64,000 bases of DNA from Gracilaria domingensis (GCA_022539475.1 VCMS01000045.1:124001-188000), one strand, 5' to 3'. Positions 29,800 to 40,969 are shown, counted from the first letter of the stretch. The notes: a model not told the origin generated them from the letters alone. Numbers and translations: made by a program.

Positions 29800-30380
29800 G
29801 TAGAGGCCTTGGACGCCTAAAGCGGCTGGTCATAACCGGGAATGAAGTACATAGGGCTCGTGGCCAGCGCCTGTCGACAGTCACCAAGGCCATCTTATCC
29901 CGGCATGCTCTAGGTCTCTGTAGGCCTATCAAGCTCGACGCAGGCTGTCGATCGGCAGGGTAACATAGTTGTCGGGGCTTTAAGCTGTGAATTCGCAGGG
30001 CCTTTTTCTCATAAACGAAGAAAACCACTTGACGCTGCATTGCAACGAGTTTTGTGCATGTGCCTGATAAGGTCGCGTGCCACGGGTAGCAGCAGGCTAT
30101 ACCTTTTTGGCAATGTCTTCTCGTAGTTGACGTTCAAGGGAGTGCGAGATGTTCAGTGCCATCAGCTCCTGGCCAATAATGGGTCGCACTGCTTGACGTT
30201 ATTGTCTGCCTTCCACACTCTATAGCTCAAAAACGAAGAGACCTAAGTTTGAGAGGAACGAAAGTGTCTTTCTTGTTAAGAATCTGCAACAGAGAGGATT
30301 CCCGAGCAAACTTGAAACTGTGGCGATTCGGGGTCTCGTCCTCAGGACGATTTCGACAGGTTTCTTCTTTAAAAATATGT
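29800..30380 (+). repeat. Dispersed repeat family A, copy 1
   Basis: This copy has two blocks. Block 1 (about 29800-29990) contains GCGCCTGTCGACAGTC and TAGTTGTCGGGGC. Block 2 (about 30110-30370) contains CATCAGCTCCTGGCC, AACGAAGAGACC and AGAGAGGATTCCC. Both recur in the same order and strand at 36215-36855, roughly 80 percent alike by eye. The spacer between blocks is not conserved. No long ORF or recognisable terminal repeats are visible; it may be a non-autonomous transposon. It ends next to the BIO3-BIO1 stop codon. Confidence 0.75.
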
Positions 30381-30389
30381 GTCCTTACC

Positions 30390-32663
30390 TTATGAGGCCG
30401 AAACGCTCTCTTCCTTTGATTCAGGACCTGACGCTTCATGTTGATACTTGTCAAACACCCGAAATAGGCGTTTCGAAAGTGCCTCACAATGCTCTCTCCC
30501 CGAAAGCGGTGTGCACATCATGTATATTACGTTACCCAGTGGCCTCGCGAAAATTCCTTCATCCTTCAACCTTCTAGAAATCTGGAGAGCCCCAGTAGCA
30601 CTGTATCCCTCTCCATTCTTGGCGTTGAATTCCACACTCATAACGGTACCTACGACGCTGACGCCCTTGACAAACTCAAAGCTGCTTATCTCTCGGGCAA
30701 TGCCCTCGTCCCAATATGTTAAGCGCCCAGGACCTTGCTCTCGCAACACTTCAAATCTCTCCATACTTTCTACACCAGCCGCACATCCGATAGCATGTGC
30801 TGTATACGAATGGCCATGAAGCAACGCCTCCTTTTTCGAAGCTCCCTCGAAAGCCTTGAATACTTCTTTTCGGGCAATCGTCATCGACAGAGGAACACTT
30901 CCACCAGTCAACAGTTTACCGAATGCACTTATATCAGGGTCCCGTCCAAGAAGCTTGCCTGCACTTTCAACCCCTAAACGCCAGAGCCCGACAAAGATTT
31001 CGTCAAACACAACGGGGATTTGCCGTTTTCGACACTCATCAACAAGCGCTCTCTGAAATGCTGGGTCTACAATCTTCATTCCCCCGGCTCCCATCAATAT
31101 TGGTTCAATGACCAACGCGCCAATATCGGCATCACCTTGTTCAAGAAATTGGTCAAGCTTAAGGCCAATCTGATCTTCATATGCTTTGACACTTCTCTCA
31201 GTCGAAAACAACTCTTCTCGCCCGGTAAGGAGAATTTCGTCGTCGGTTTGAACCCAAGAAGGCATTTTGATAGTCCAAATACCGTCCTTGATCGAAGCAC
31301 AAGGCGGGTCGAAATGAAATCCGCATGACTTATACCATGGCGTCTGCAAGCGGTTGAAGTCGCTATCAGCAGAACAGTTCATAACTCCAAGTGTATCTCC
31401 ATGGTAACTACCATGCAATCCTACAATCTTCACTGGAAGCCCCTTTCGCTGTGGGACATCGACGGCCCTCTTTCTAAACGCCATTTTCAATGCCACCTCC
31501 ATTGCCGTCGACCCATCATCGGAGTAAAAGGCGCGCGAAGCCCAACCAGCACCAGGACCATTCAAAATGCTCTTTGCCAGAGCAAAAGCTGGTTCATACG
31601 TGCACTCTGCGAACATCACGTGCCCATATCTGCCAGCAGCGGCGCCGATCGCCTTTGCAAGGCCAACATCACCATGTCCTAGACCGTTTGTCCACCAACT
31701 CCCACTAGCATCGGTAATGGGATGAAACCCTTTACCAGCATTGTAGATCATGAAGTCGTTTCCATATGCTGAATCTATGGAGATGATATCTTGTAACTGT
31801 GTGTGCTGGGTGAAAGGATACCAGAAAACCTCTCGAGATTCGGCATCCATTTTCTCGATTGCTTTTAATCGATGTTCTTCAGAGCGGTGCAAATGACGTA
31901 GTATTTGCGCGAAGAACTGGTTTACGTTGTCATCATTGAAGTACTCTTGCAGTGAAATGTCTGGCGGCGGAAGTTTGGGGGCGCGAAAAACAGATGTTTC
32001 CATTCGAACTTTCTCTTGAATAGAGGATTCGTTGTCAAGTTGACCACTCTGCTCCTCGAACAAGACCAAAGCTGGTACTTGATACCCGCGGAGCATCAAT
32101 GCCTCGTATGCGGCCAGAGTAGTCGAAATACCACCCAAATTAGCATCGCCAATAAGAACAGCTGGGAGGCGCAATGGACGATAAACATCTGCTTGAGATG
32201 TTCCAGAGGGGCACGGCGACAAGACCCCACCAGCTGTCTCAACTAAGGCAACAATAGGATTAGACTGTCCTTCTGCTGAGACGGATGTGCGATACTCATT
32301 TATAACCCTTTCGGTATGACTGCAAAGTTCGGTGTCACAGACTGGCTGGTGCGATTCAAGATTGGCTGCCAAGTCCGGACTGACAGGTTTCTCATAGGAA
32401 TAAAGAGTGAGAGTGTTTATCTTTGAAGCATGCCTGCGAACAGCTCCGGAGTCATCATCTGTCGGATAACCGGTTTGCACAGGCTTGAGGTATAGCGAAG
32501 GACTACCCGCAACTCGAAGTAGCCCGGCCGAGAAAACAGTCTTGCCGACGCCGGTGTTTGCTCCCCAAATCTGCAAGGTAAGCGGATTGGGTGCTGCCAA
32601 AGTGTGGGCCCGTCGGATGTGAACCTGGCGGCATTGAAGGAGGATGCGCGAGAATGGAGACAT
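30390..32663 (-). CDS. BIO3-BIO1: Bifunctional BIO3-BIO1: dethiobiotin synthetase and DAPA aminotransferase
   Basis: An intron-free 757-residue fusion of two biotin-pathway enzymes. Residues about 28-270 are dethiobiotin synthetase with the P-loop GANTGVGKT, the KPVQTG segment and VETAGGVLSPC. Residues about 285-745 are the PLP-dependent DAPA aminotransferase: FWYPFTQH, FYSDDGSTAMEVALKMA, HGSYHGDTLG, VFDEIFVG, and lysine in SAFGKLLTGG that binds PLP. It turns KAPA into DAPA and then dethiobiotin. The N-terminus (FSRILLQCRQVHIRRAHTLA) looks like a mitochondrial presequence, as in plants, where the same fusion exists. All key motifs are present. Confidence 0.95.
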   Translation of the reverse strand: MSPFSRILLQCRQVHIRRAHTLAAPNPLTLQIWGANTGVGKTVFSAGLLRVAGSPSLYLKPVQTGYPTDDDSGAVRRHASKINTLTLYSYEKPVSPDLAANLESHQPVCDTELCSHTERVINEYRTSVSAEGQSNPIVALVETAGGVLSPCPSGTSQADVYRPLRLPAVLIGDANLGGISTTLAAYEALMLRGYQVPALVLFEEQSGQLDNESSIQEKVRMETSVFRAPKLPPPDISLQEYFNDDNVNQFFAQILRHLHRSEEHRLKAIEKMDAESREVFWYPFTQHTQLQDIISIDSAYGNDFMIYNAGKGFHPITDASGSWWTNGLGHGDVGLAKAIGAAAGRYGHVMFAECTYEPAFALAKSILNGPGAGWASRAFYSDDGSTAMEVALKMAFRKRAVDVPQRKGLPVKIVGLHGSYHGDTLGVMNCSADSDFNRLQTPWYKSCGFHFDPPCASIKDGIWTIKMPSWVQTDDEILLTGREELFSTERSVKAYEDQIGLKLDQFLEQGDADIGALVIEPILMGAGGMKIVDPAFQRALVDECRKRQIPVVFDEIFVGLWRLGVESAGKLLGRDPDISAFGKLLTGGSVPLSMTIARKEVFKAFEGASKKEALLHGHSYTAHAIGCAAGVESMERFEVLREQGPGRLTYWDEGIAREISSFEFVKGVSVVGTVMSVEFNAKNGEGYSATGALQISRRLKDEGIFARPLGNVIYMMCTPLSGREHCEALSKRLFRVFDKYQHEASGPESKEESVSAS

Positions 32664-33260
32664 GGTTTTGAATTGATAACGTATCGAAGTTATCGGGAGA
32701 TCATGAACGGAAATTGGGGAGTCGCGGGAAAGAGTGCCCCAGAGTAGTCACGAAATATCCTTATAGCCTGCCTGGAACAAATCTCATCGCATCAGGTGAT
32801 GTTCGCCAGAATTTGGAGCAACTTTACGTTGCATCTATCCTGTACAGGATAACGGAAGGTTCGACTCGACGAGGAGCTCACTGAGCTTCGGGCTTCGTTA
32901 TCCCGATGATGAGGTGTCATTGGGATCAATTCTCCTCCATACCAAGGGCAACCAACCGCAGAATATACCTTTGGTAGATAGAAAATGCTTCAAATTTTCG
33001 GTTCGTGTTTAAATTCTCTACAGTTTCACAGCTTTGGTACGGCCGCCTGAGGCTGAAAGGCAGAACATATTCGCAAACAAGTCTCCGATAGTTTTGAAAA
33101 CTTCCTTGTATGGTCCCGGGTTCTCACTTCTTCCTCACGATGCGATATTAACTCTCGTCAACTGTTCGGGGACTTTCGTGCGTCCGAAACGTACTACTTT
33201 TATAAGGCAGCGCGATATCACTCGTCAGACCTGCCCTAGTCACGGTTCTGACAAAGAAGA
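32664..33260. other. Divergent spacer between BIO3-BIO1 and NUP85
   Basis: Holds both promoters. TACCAAGGGCA at 32940-32950 is a near match to a motif found in other spacers. No RNA gene or repeat is recognised. Confidence 0.5.
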
Positions 33261-35312
33261 ATGGCTCCAGCTCTTTTTCCCCCGAAGGACCAAGTGCTTT
33301 CAGATTCTCTCCTTTCATTTCGACCATCTGCTCCCCAGGCTACTCCCTTCGTATATTCCCAAGTTCATGAAACACTACCGCGCCCTGTTTTGAAACTCTT
33401 CCGCGCCGCTCACCATGAAGTCTCTCGACATAATCAACTCTCCCCTGTAGATCTCAGCTTTCGATACCGTTGTCTCATACAAGAATGCAAAGAGTTGATA
33501 AACTCTTCACAAGATCAAGCTCAGAAAGATATCCTCAATGCGGTGGAGATGGCAACGACGATATGGCATCTAGTCGAAATCTTGTTTATAAGGGATAGAA
33601 CTCAGACTGACGACCACATCAGCGTCGAACTTGTAGAGTGGTTCAAGGCAAATTTCCCCGAACAACGTCCAGACGCAGATGCGATTTCGAACTCAACGTC
33701 TCTTTCAAACGACGAGTTGTGGAATTTGATAGCCAAGAGTGTTCTGTGTGGAAATATTGCTGGCGCACAAAGTATTGTCTCCACCAGTCTTCAGAACGCA
33801 TCTGAACTTGAACAGGACCCGGAAGTCCCATCGGTACAGAGACGTGCAGCGGAGAAGCGAACGAAACAAGTTGCGTCTCGTTCAGTATTCAAGGCACTTC
33901 ATACAATATTTGAGAAAGCGCCCAGCAATTCTATCCAAACCCGACGAGATCAATCATGGAGCAACTGGCAAACAGTTTGTCATAGCTGGTCAGCATCTGA
34001 CGACCTTGCTGATCATCCGGTTGCAAGACAAGTGTTTCAAGTCCTAAGTGGAAATCATCAGGCAATTGCGGCATTGTGTAGCACCTGGGAAGAGATGTTC
34101 GTTGCATGCGCGATGTATTTGCCTGAGGAGAATGGCTTTGAAAATAACCTACGTAGTGGTCTTCGGACTGTCATATCCGCGTCGGCTGAGGCTTCAATGG
34201 TGAAAGCTGCGCCGAAAGATGGTGTTGGTCTTGCTCTTGTTGAAGCTTCCATGGGCAATTGCTTCAACGCTTTGGTTATCATGGAAATAACGTTGCCCAC
34301 TGCATGGTTCTCAGCACATCTTGGTGAACTCTTAGTACGTGTCGGTCAGGTGTCCGACACACACCCTCTCCCAGCTGAGAACTCCAACATTGGTGTCAAA
34401 GAAAGGTTTTTCATCAGGTTTGCCGAGGAGCTAGAAAGCTATCCAGGATTTTGGCGTATTGCCGCAGACTACTACATGGCGTGTCCTACACTGGGGAATA
34501 GCAGGCTTATAGACCTCTTAATGAGAAAAGAGTTTGATGGAGGTATGGACGCGGAAAAGGCGCTGCACTTGTGTCATGTCCGCAACCTACCCAAAACGGC
34601 TAGAAGAATTCAAACCATGCTTGGCTCTCAGTGTTTAGAATACAACAACTTGGGCGGAGCAGTATCATGGTATGCGACTGCAGGAGCAATTCGTGAAGCT
34701 CAAAAAGTGGTCGATTTGGCCTTGCAAGCAGCTGAAAGAGAAGGTCCGGATTCGAATGGTGGTCTGCTTCTTATCAATGTCGTCAATGCGATAAACAAGT
34801 TCGCCAACGAAGACATGCGACAAGCATTCGACTATTTAGATGTATACAAAAGCATGCAAGAGCAACTCAAAATCTTGGCCGGGATGAAAGCAGCCCAAGA
34901 AGGTGATGAAACACATGACGAATCTCAAGAAGAAGCTGTGCTTCCTGCGGTCAGTTCTTTTGTGCACAACATTTGTACTCTTCTTGTTGGTGGGGGCCTT
35001 CCACGTAGATATTGGTGTGTAGTAGTATTTGAAGCAGTGCGGGTTCTGGAGGAGTTTCCAGAGGCAAGTCGATTGTTTCCTCGTTCAGCACTGCGTAGCC
35101 TGATTACTGCGTTAGAATTGTCGGCAGGACCGCATGCGGCCGATATCCTTTTGGAGGGCATTCGAAGTCGTTTGAAATGGGAACGCAACGCCCTGAACGT
35201 TGTAAACATGGAATTGACGGATGTGAGGAGTGTTGAGGACTTGACAGAATCACTGGGCTACTGCAGGAAGATTCTGTCAAAAGCAATGGCAAGAGCAATA
35301 AACCAGTCTTAG
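33261..35312 (+). CDS. NUP85: Nucleoporin NUP85
   Basis: A 683-residue all-helical protein without signal peptide or membrane segment. Segments typical of Nup85 are present: TIWHLVEILFI followed by VELVEWFKANFP, ELWNLIAKSVLCGN, and YPGFWRIAADYYMACPTLGNSRL. NUP85 is a core arm of the Y-shaped NUP107-160 scaffold of the nuclear pore, and helical repeats of this ACE1 type also occur in Sec31. The start is the first ATG of the frame and agrees with the family length. The match is by motif order rather than strong identity. Confidence 0.82.
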   Translation: MAPALFPPKDQVLSDSLLSFRPSAPQATPFVYSQVHETLPRPVLKLFRAAHHEVSRHNQLSPVDLSFRYRCLIQECKELINSSQDQAQKDILNAVEMATTIWHLVEILFIRDRTQTDDHISVELVEWFKANFPEQRPDADAISNSTSLSNDELWNLIAKSVLCGNIAGAQSIVSTSLQNASELEQDPEVPSVQRRAAEKRTKQVASRSVFKALHTIFEKAPSNSIQTRRDQSWSNWQTVCHSWSASDDLADHPVARQVFQVLSGNHQAIAALCSTWEEMFVACAMYLPEENGFENNLRSGLRTVISASAEASMVKAAPKDGVGLALVEASMGNCFNALVIMEITLPTAWFSAHLGELLVRVGQVSDTHPLPAENSNIGVKERFFIRFAEELESYPGFWRIAADYYMACPTLGNSRLIDLLMRKEFDGGMDAEKALHLCHVRNLPKTARRIQTMLGSQCLEYNNLGGAVSWYATAGAIREAQKVVDLALQAAEREGPDSNGGLLLINVVNAINKFANEDMRQAFDYLDVYKSMQEQLKILAGMKAAQEGDETHDESQEEAVLPAVSSFVHNICTLLVGGGLPRRYWCVVVFEAVRVLEEFPEASRLFPRSALRSLITALELSAGPHAADILLEGIRSRLKWERNALNVVNMELTDVRSVEDLTESLGYCRKILSKAMARAINQS

Positions 35313-36214
35313 ATAATTGACTGTCGTCAATCATCCTGCTTCGCTTCACAATTGTGCGCCTAGGCTATTCGTAAACGGGATGAAGATAACTGATATACTA
35401 ATGATGATTACGGTGAAAAAACAGTCACCAGCCGCATTGCTTCTCTCTCTCTCTCTCTCTTTCCGTGTATGGGGTATTCTAGCCTAATTCCAGCATATTA
35501 CAGAGAATTTCTCACGACAGAAACGCTCTCTCACGAGAAAGTCCAGTACCTTCAAACGCCCATGGCTTCTCTGATTTCTTGGTTAGGGCTTTACATTCCA
35601 GCTAAGTTTCGTTCGTCGGTTTAGTTTCACAATGCGGCCACACAGCTCCAAATACTGAACGAGTCCACAGACCTTTATCTGAGCTTCTCTCTCTCTCTCT
35701 ATGTGCAAAAGTATGTACTTCATGCATATCTCACACATATTCAGCACGCATTATATGAAGCACAGTAGGGTCTTCTAATCCAAGTTGTCCTTGTGGAAAC
35801 CGAAAGGCTGAACATTCTCGGTAAGTTGTCATCCATCTCCCAAGAGTCTTATGATGCAGAGAACGCCATGGAAAGATATCTCACAGTGGAAGGATACACA
35901 AAAGTCAATCGAACTCAAAAAGGTGCATTTCATCATTTCCTCTCCTCAACTGAAGTTGCGGCGGAGAGAGAAACAGGAGAGGGCTTTCCATTTCACTAAA
36001 AGAGGTGTCTTCCCCACCCGACTCCCTTCAGTTCTTCCCTTTCCCATCAGAGCTGTTACAGCTCAGCTGTAGCTATCCCTATCAAAATCACCTATAGTCA
36101 TCGCTGCTGACTATCTGTTGGTAAGTACCTCTCCACTGCTCTTCTCCACCTTCTTTCGCTAACCACCAAAATTCTGTTGTGTCTGCCGTTATTCTAGTTG
36201 AAAGACATTAGGCG
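35313..36214. other. Intergenic region with CT-rich tracts
   Basis: 3' flank of NUP85. Contains the short element at 35441-35544 and a second CT run at about 35686-35700. A small open frame near 35793-35999 lacks an ATG start and conservation. No gene is seen. Confidence 0.5.
35441..35544 (-). repeat. Copy of the short GA-tailed element
   Basis: Read on the minus strand it shares with 8823-8915 the order GAGAG(C/A)GTTTCT, a TGGAATTAG-like block and a terminal GA run. Here the simple repeat is about 20 bases of CT on the plus strand. Similarity is roughly 70-75 percent by eye. Flanking direct repeats are not obvious here, so this copy is probably older. Confidence 0.55.
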
Positions 36215-36855
36215 GTTTTGAGTCCTTGGAGCCCATGAACGGTATTCCCGTTTCCAGGGGTAAGCGGAGATTGGATGCCAGTAGGGGCTGATCAGGAGTA
36301 GAGGGAGCAAGCAAGTTAAAGGGCTTGGGATAAGCGCCTGTCGACAGTCCCAAGGAGAGCGTATAAAGAGGCCCCCCTTTCCCCGGCGGTTCTACGGAAT
36401 TGCTTGAAAGAGGCTGTTCACAGGTTAGGTTATGTAGTTGTCGGGGCATGAAGTGGTTTTCAGAGGTAAGTGGACATTTCCGTCCTTGTCAAAGAATACT
36501 CTCATTAGAAAGTTTCCGAACTCAGTAAAACTTTTCTTTCTTCGTTTTCTTCGAGATTGTATCCGCTTAGTACTTGGCACGCAGATACATCGTTTGTGAT
36601 GTCTTCACGTACTTGTGGTTCAAGGGAGAGAGAGATGTTCAATGCCATCAGCTCCTGGCCCATAATGCGCGTAACTGCTCGACGTCATTTTTCCACGCTC
36701 CACACTCTATGGCTCGAAAACGAAGAGACCCGAGTTTGAGTGGCACGAAAGTGTCTTTTCTGTTCAGAATCTGAAGCAGAGAGGATTCCCAAACAAAACT
36801 TGAAACAGTGGCGAACCGGGATCTACTCCATAAAACGATTTCTACAACTTTTCTT
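36215..36855 (+). repeat. Dispersed repeat family A, copy 2
   Basis: Same two-block order as copy 1: block 1 at about 36215-36460 (GCGCCTGTCGACAGTC at about 36334-36349, then GTAGTTGTCGGGGC) and block 2 at about 36598-36855 (CATCAGCTCCTGGCCC, AACGAAGAGACC, AGAGAGGATTCCC). About 640 bp. No coding capacity is recognised. Confidence 0.75.
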
Positions 36856-37495
36856 CAGTGAAACCCTATTGCCGCTCGAACGCCATGAACTCGCACACGG
36901 GCGTGGTTCAATGACGTAGAGAAAATCTCTGTGTCGGGATGGATGCTCATGCGGATGAAGGCATATTGCTGACCTAAAATGTCACGGTTGTATTAAGGGT
37001 TATCCTTGTACAAGGGTAGCCTTCTAAGCCTCGCACGAGTAAACATTTCGTATGCAAGAGGATGCAGTTCTCCTTTCGGCAGCTTACTGACATTGCGTAG
37101 CAGAACCTCCGATCTGATGTCTCTGAAAGGTAAAGGGCCGGCAGAAGAGCTCAGTCGGGCAAGGATGCAAGAGAACAATTTTCTTGGCAAACTAATCGAT
37201 CGCCTTAGGACTACGCAATGAAGCTCTCTATACAAACACACAAACAAACTTTCGGCCTTCAGGCAAGCCTTGGTAAATCGAGGAACTAAGCTAAGATCGC
37301 CCGACATTAAGTATCCCACAAGATGCGACAGGGGAGATCCGTGAACACTTCTCAGCAGCTTCGTTCAACGCCTCCTTCCCCCATGTGGATGCCTCCGCAC
37401 GGTCTTCTTAACTCTTGATCTTGAACAATCGCAGTAGGGACGAAGGAATTGATCCGTTCTACAGACACATCTTTGCAAAAAGCTGATGAGGAAGA
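36856..37495. other. Intergenic region downstream of the HhH gene
   Basis: Between repeat A2 and the 3' end of the HhH protein gene. Includes TACAAGGGTA at 37006-37015, close to the recurring spacer motif. Short ORFs on both strands are unsupported. Confidence 0.45.
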
Positions 37496-38460
37496 TCACT
37501 GTGCCTGACGTCGTGTTCGCTTGGATTTGCGAATACTAGAAGGACGGGTCTTTCGATCAAGTTCAACAGATTCCTTTGGTGCCTCCGGCGAAGCCTTCCT
37601 CTTCGAAGGAGTCTTCTTCGACACTCTTGGAGACTTCACTTTCGCTTTTTCGGGAGTTTCGGCATACTTATCCTCTTCAATGCTTTTCTCATCATGCTTT
37701 GGGTCCTTCTTGGGAACACTCGATATCGTTTTCATACCGTCAGTTTCCGGATCTTCTTTATGGTGTCCATTCGCTGATGCAACATTGTGGTGGTTGGCAA
37801 ACACAGCCCTCTCAATATCGATGGCAGTCCATTCTTTCTCTGAATTCTCCTTGGATAGCTCTGCCATCTTCTTCTGCACAGCATCCTTCAACTCAAGATA
37901 GACCTGGATGGATCACACGACGATACTAAGTTAGTACATGCAAGAGACACATCATTTGCAAAAAGGATTCGTATCGGCTATGAAGAACAAACCTTGACAG
38001 TGTACTTGTTTGCCTGCCCCAATGCGGCAAGCAGAAGTTCATCTGACATGAACGGTAAACTTGAGTCTGCCACATTGAGAATCACACTAGCAGTAGCAGG
38101 ACCACAGCCTCTGAGAGTCACAAGTTTCTGAATTGCTTTCTTTATCTCCTTCTCCTCAAGCAGCTTGAATGCCTCCGTAGAGGCTTCACGGACAGCGGTT
38201 TCTTCACTCTCATCGGCGAATTTCTGAAGCCTTGGGCGCCACTTGCCACGCTTCAGCTTCCACTTCACCAACTTGCAATACTCTTCCTTGGTAATATGCG
38301 GCTGATCCCTTGACTTGACGATAGCCGGCAGCTCGGAGAACACGAACTTTTCAAGCTCCACCAAATCGGTCTTGTTCTGGTCCTTCTCACGCACTGAGAT
38401 GGCCGCGGGGTAGTTTGAGAGAGCACTATTCCATTTGTCGACCTCTACAATGTCCCACAT
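37496..38460 (-). CDS. HhH-containing protein (DNA glycosylase-like fold), two exons
   Basis: Exons 37993-38460 and 37496-37903 are joined across an 89-nt intron with a TACTAAC-like branch site, giving 291 residues. The first 155 residues start MWDIVEVDKWNSAL and include HITKEEYCKLVKWKLKRGKWRPRL, then a helix-hairpin-helix KLVTLRGCGPATASVILNVAD as in HhH-GPD base-excision enzymes. The catalytic Asp usual downstream of the HhH is not evident, so it may bind DNA without glycosylase activity. I recall similar uncharacterised proteins in plants, fungi and animals. The second exon is a disordered Lys/Glu/Ser tail ending RKSKRTRRQAQ, probably with nuclear localisation signals. Confidence 0.8.
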
Positions 38461-39761
38461 GACTGAAAGAGCCGTTTCTGAAACTTGCGGTGCGTTTCAG
38501 TGCGATAGGTGAGCGCGAAGAAGTAAGAGCTTGAAACGGAAGCCAAACGCTGGTCATACCTGCAGGCTCGGCGACCACGCCGGTAGAAGCACTCACACGG
38601 AAAAAAATATCAGGCTCTCTCTGCTGGCGAAGCACATGCGGAAGCGTCATTGATTGGTGATAACGCAGCGGTTTGGATCGGCTGAAATACGGACACCGCA
38701 TCTAAACAAGCGTCTTTTAGGGCATCTTCTTGCCAGAAATTGGAGACGCCAACGACATTGCTACCCTTGATAGATGGTGCGGTTGGTGATGACGCTTTCG
38801 TCTCGGTTTTGCCACTTCGTCTATCAAGGGTAAACTAAACGCCCAGGGGTGCATGTTCGTGTTCGACTCGGCAACTTGGAAGTCATGTCCGGTCAGACGA
38901 AAACAACATGTTCTCAGGCTTGGGAAAGCACAGTCTCACAGGACTCCTGTGACAGGAGGCATCCTACCGAACCCTAGATAGCCCATGTACAACGAGAAGT
39001 TTTGAACTCGTGCACCCAATCATTTTTTGCCTGCGGTATTATCATAACCTTCGTACAGTCCCACTCTTCAGTCGAGTCTCAGAAGCCTAGTAGTGACAAC
39101 GCAGACAACTGTTTGCGCTACGTTTCTCTTCCCGGATAACCAGTTTCAAGTTGAAAACCTTCTACGCCTCAGGGTCCAAGAATGTTTGAGTCTGAGTTTG
39201 TCCTTCCACGATAATTATTGTCAATGATGATCATTAAGGCAAACAAAACTCCACCAGCCCTGAAACGGTCGCCAATGTCGCTGACATAGTGCTCGTCGCT
39301 TTTGCAATGCAGCAACACAAACCCTGGTGTGCTTTTCTCCGCCGTAGACGCTCACATGTATGAATCACTTCCAAGCCCGTGTTTGACATTCATCCCTGGC
39401 GCCCACCATATAGTACGCCAACAGAATCAACACCAATAGATCATAATGATATAACGGCATCTCGACGAAATCTTCGTTACCAACATAGAACCAGATTGAG
39501 GACGACGTCATCGTTGACATTACCAAGTGTTTTACGAAAGTTCCAAAAACACGGTATAGCCGCTGACGCTTTTGTAATCCTTTCTAGCGTTATCTGCCCT
39601 TCAGCGTACCACCAATATCTTGCTTTGGAGAGGTGCTCTATGGAAATAGGAACGAAATGCTGGAGTGCTGCAAGCACGGTGATGACGGCTACGGGTAATG
39701 TCGAGGCCTTGAGAGTCTGTCAAAGATAACGCAGAGAGATATAAACCAGCCCTACCCAACA
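38461..39761. other. Intergenic region with a small inverted repeat
   Basis: Promoter side of the HhH gene and 3' flank of the next minus-strand gene. A perfect 13-bp inverted repeat (TACCCTTGATAGA..TCTATCAAGGGTA) sits at 38762-38774 and 38820-38832. The ORFs seen lack conserved features. Confidence 0.5.
38762..38832. repeat. 13-bp perfect inverted repeat, 71-bp unit
   Basis: TACCCTTGATAGA at 38762-38774 and its exact reverse complement at 38820-38832 enclose 45 bases. The end sequence resembles the TACCAAGGGTA motif seen in several spacers. It could be a miniature element or a regulatory hairpin about 300 bp upstream of the HhH gene start. Confidence 0.6.
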
Positions 39762-40361
39762 TCATTTCTTTCGATAGTAATCCCACTTTTCTTTCATTAT
39801 CATGCGCATGCCTTGGGTCAATATCTCATCGTCATCTTGTTTTGCTTTTGCTTTTTTCTCAGCTGCTTTAAACAGTTCGTTCTTTTGTTCAATACGCAAT
39901 GCAATATCCTCATGAGCGCTTTTTATCAGCGCATCGACATAAGTCATGTATTTTGTAATTCGATCGACGAATACGTTTGGGGTTAAGTCCTCCTTCATCG
40001 TGAGCCTCACTGCCGGCTTTAAGCTTTCACTAGTGACCTCCACCACAGCAAATTGCGCACTTCCCATGAGAACAGTAAGAGTACCTGGGTCTATCTGATC
40101 CACAACGTTTCGAAAACTTTGTGAGAGAACATGAGTGTCCTGGGTAGAACGCCCAAAGCCATATCTCGAGAAAATCTCATCATGGTTGAAGAGGGCGTCC
40201 TGCGACATAGTTCCATCGCACACAGAAACACGAAGGAAGGCATATTCTTGCGAAGATTTCTTGAAGAATTCAAATAGCACGAACCAAGTCTTCGGTTTCC
40301 CGAGCGGTTCTGGTCCTGGGCACGTTCTTGTACACCACCACGACGGGCCTTCGTTCGACAT
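39762..40361 (-). CDS. Unrecognised 199-residue protein, head plus helical tail
   Basis: A clean ORF from ATG. The first about 120 residues appear to be alternating strands and one helix (KTWFVLFEFFKK, YAFLRVSVCDG, TLTVLMGSAQFAVVEV, AVRLTMKEDLTPN). The rest is helical and charged (KNELFKAAEKKAKAKQDDDE) and ends in MIMKEKWDYYRKK. This head-plus-helix layout recalls the XRCC4/XLF/PAXX superfamily, but no diagnostic residues are recognised, so the idea is speculative. It is clearly gene-like, with balanced codon use and a short spacer structure. Confidence 0.6.
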   Translation of the reverse strand: MSNEGPSWWCTRTCPGPEPLGKPKTWFVLFEFFKKSSQEYAFLRVSVCDGTMSQDALFNHDEIFSRYGFGRSTQDTHVLSQSFRNVVDQIDPGTLTVLMGSAQFAVVEVTSESLKPAVRLTMKEDLTPNVFVDRITKYMTYVDALIKSAHEDIALRIEQKNELFKAAEKKAKAKQDDDEILTQGMRMIMKEKWDYYRKK

Positions 40362-40969
40362 TACTATGTATATTGATTATCCAACCAGCTGAAAAGGAGA
40401 GAGAACGGTTTCTCAACCGGGTGATCTCTTGATGTCGCAGGTGACGCCTACGGCTGGATAACTCTACCAAGGGTGGATGCGAATGCAAGTACGAGGTAGC
40501 TTCGCCTTTAAGGCGATTTTCTTTTTTAAAATTGGGCTGCGGGCTGAGCGACGACATTCTGTAACAAGAGTACTTGTGCAAAGAAAGTGCTGGCGTGCAG
40601 TGCGATGTGCAGTCAACGCGGACTGCACAAGGCGGACGGCAATCCGAACATGCGTATCGCAAGGGGATTGATCTGGTGTGTTTGTTCGCCCTGTTAGTCT
40701 TCTTCACCAGTGGCTGTCTGCCTGTTTGCAACGATGTTCTCCTGGAGTTCCAAACGCTTTTGACGCTCACTCACCAAGCCGTGCTCAAAAGCGTACCTCT
40801 TCCATTTTCGTTCACATTTGTCCCGTACTTCGACACGCGACACGGAAGTCTCTGCACCTCACGACACTCCAGTGCTCGACGTTCCAAAGGTACAGTCCAT
40901 GATCGCGTGCAGTTGCATCATCGTCTCCGAGCATTATTTTGAGAGCGGTGTGGACATGTATTCTGATTT
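40362..40969. other. Intergenic region before repeat A3
   Basis: Promoter side of the preceding minus-strand gene; TACCAAGGGTG lies at 40465-40475. Short plus-strand ORFs overlap each other in different frames and have no conserved features. Confidence 0.45.

Noticed and set aside
35686-35780. Second CT-rich tract considered as a further copy of the GA-tailed element
   Set aside because: Beyond the CT run the flanking sequence aligns too weakly with the 8.8-kb and 35.4-kb copies.
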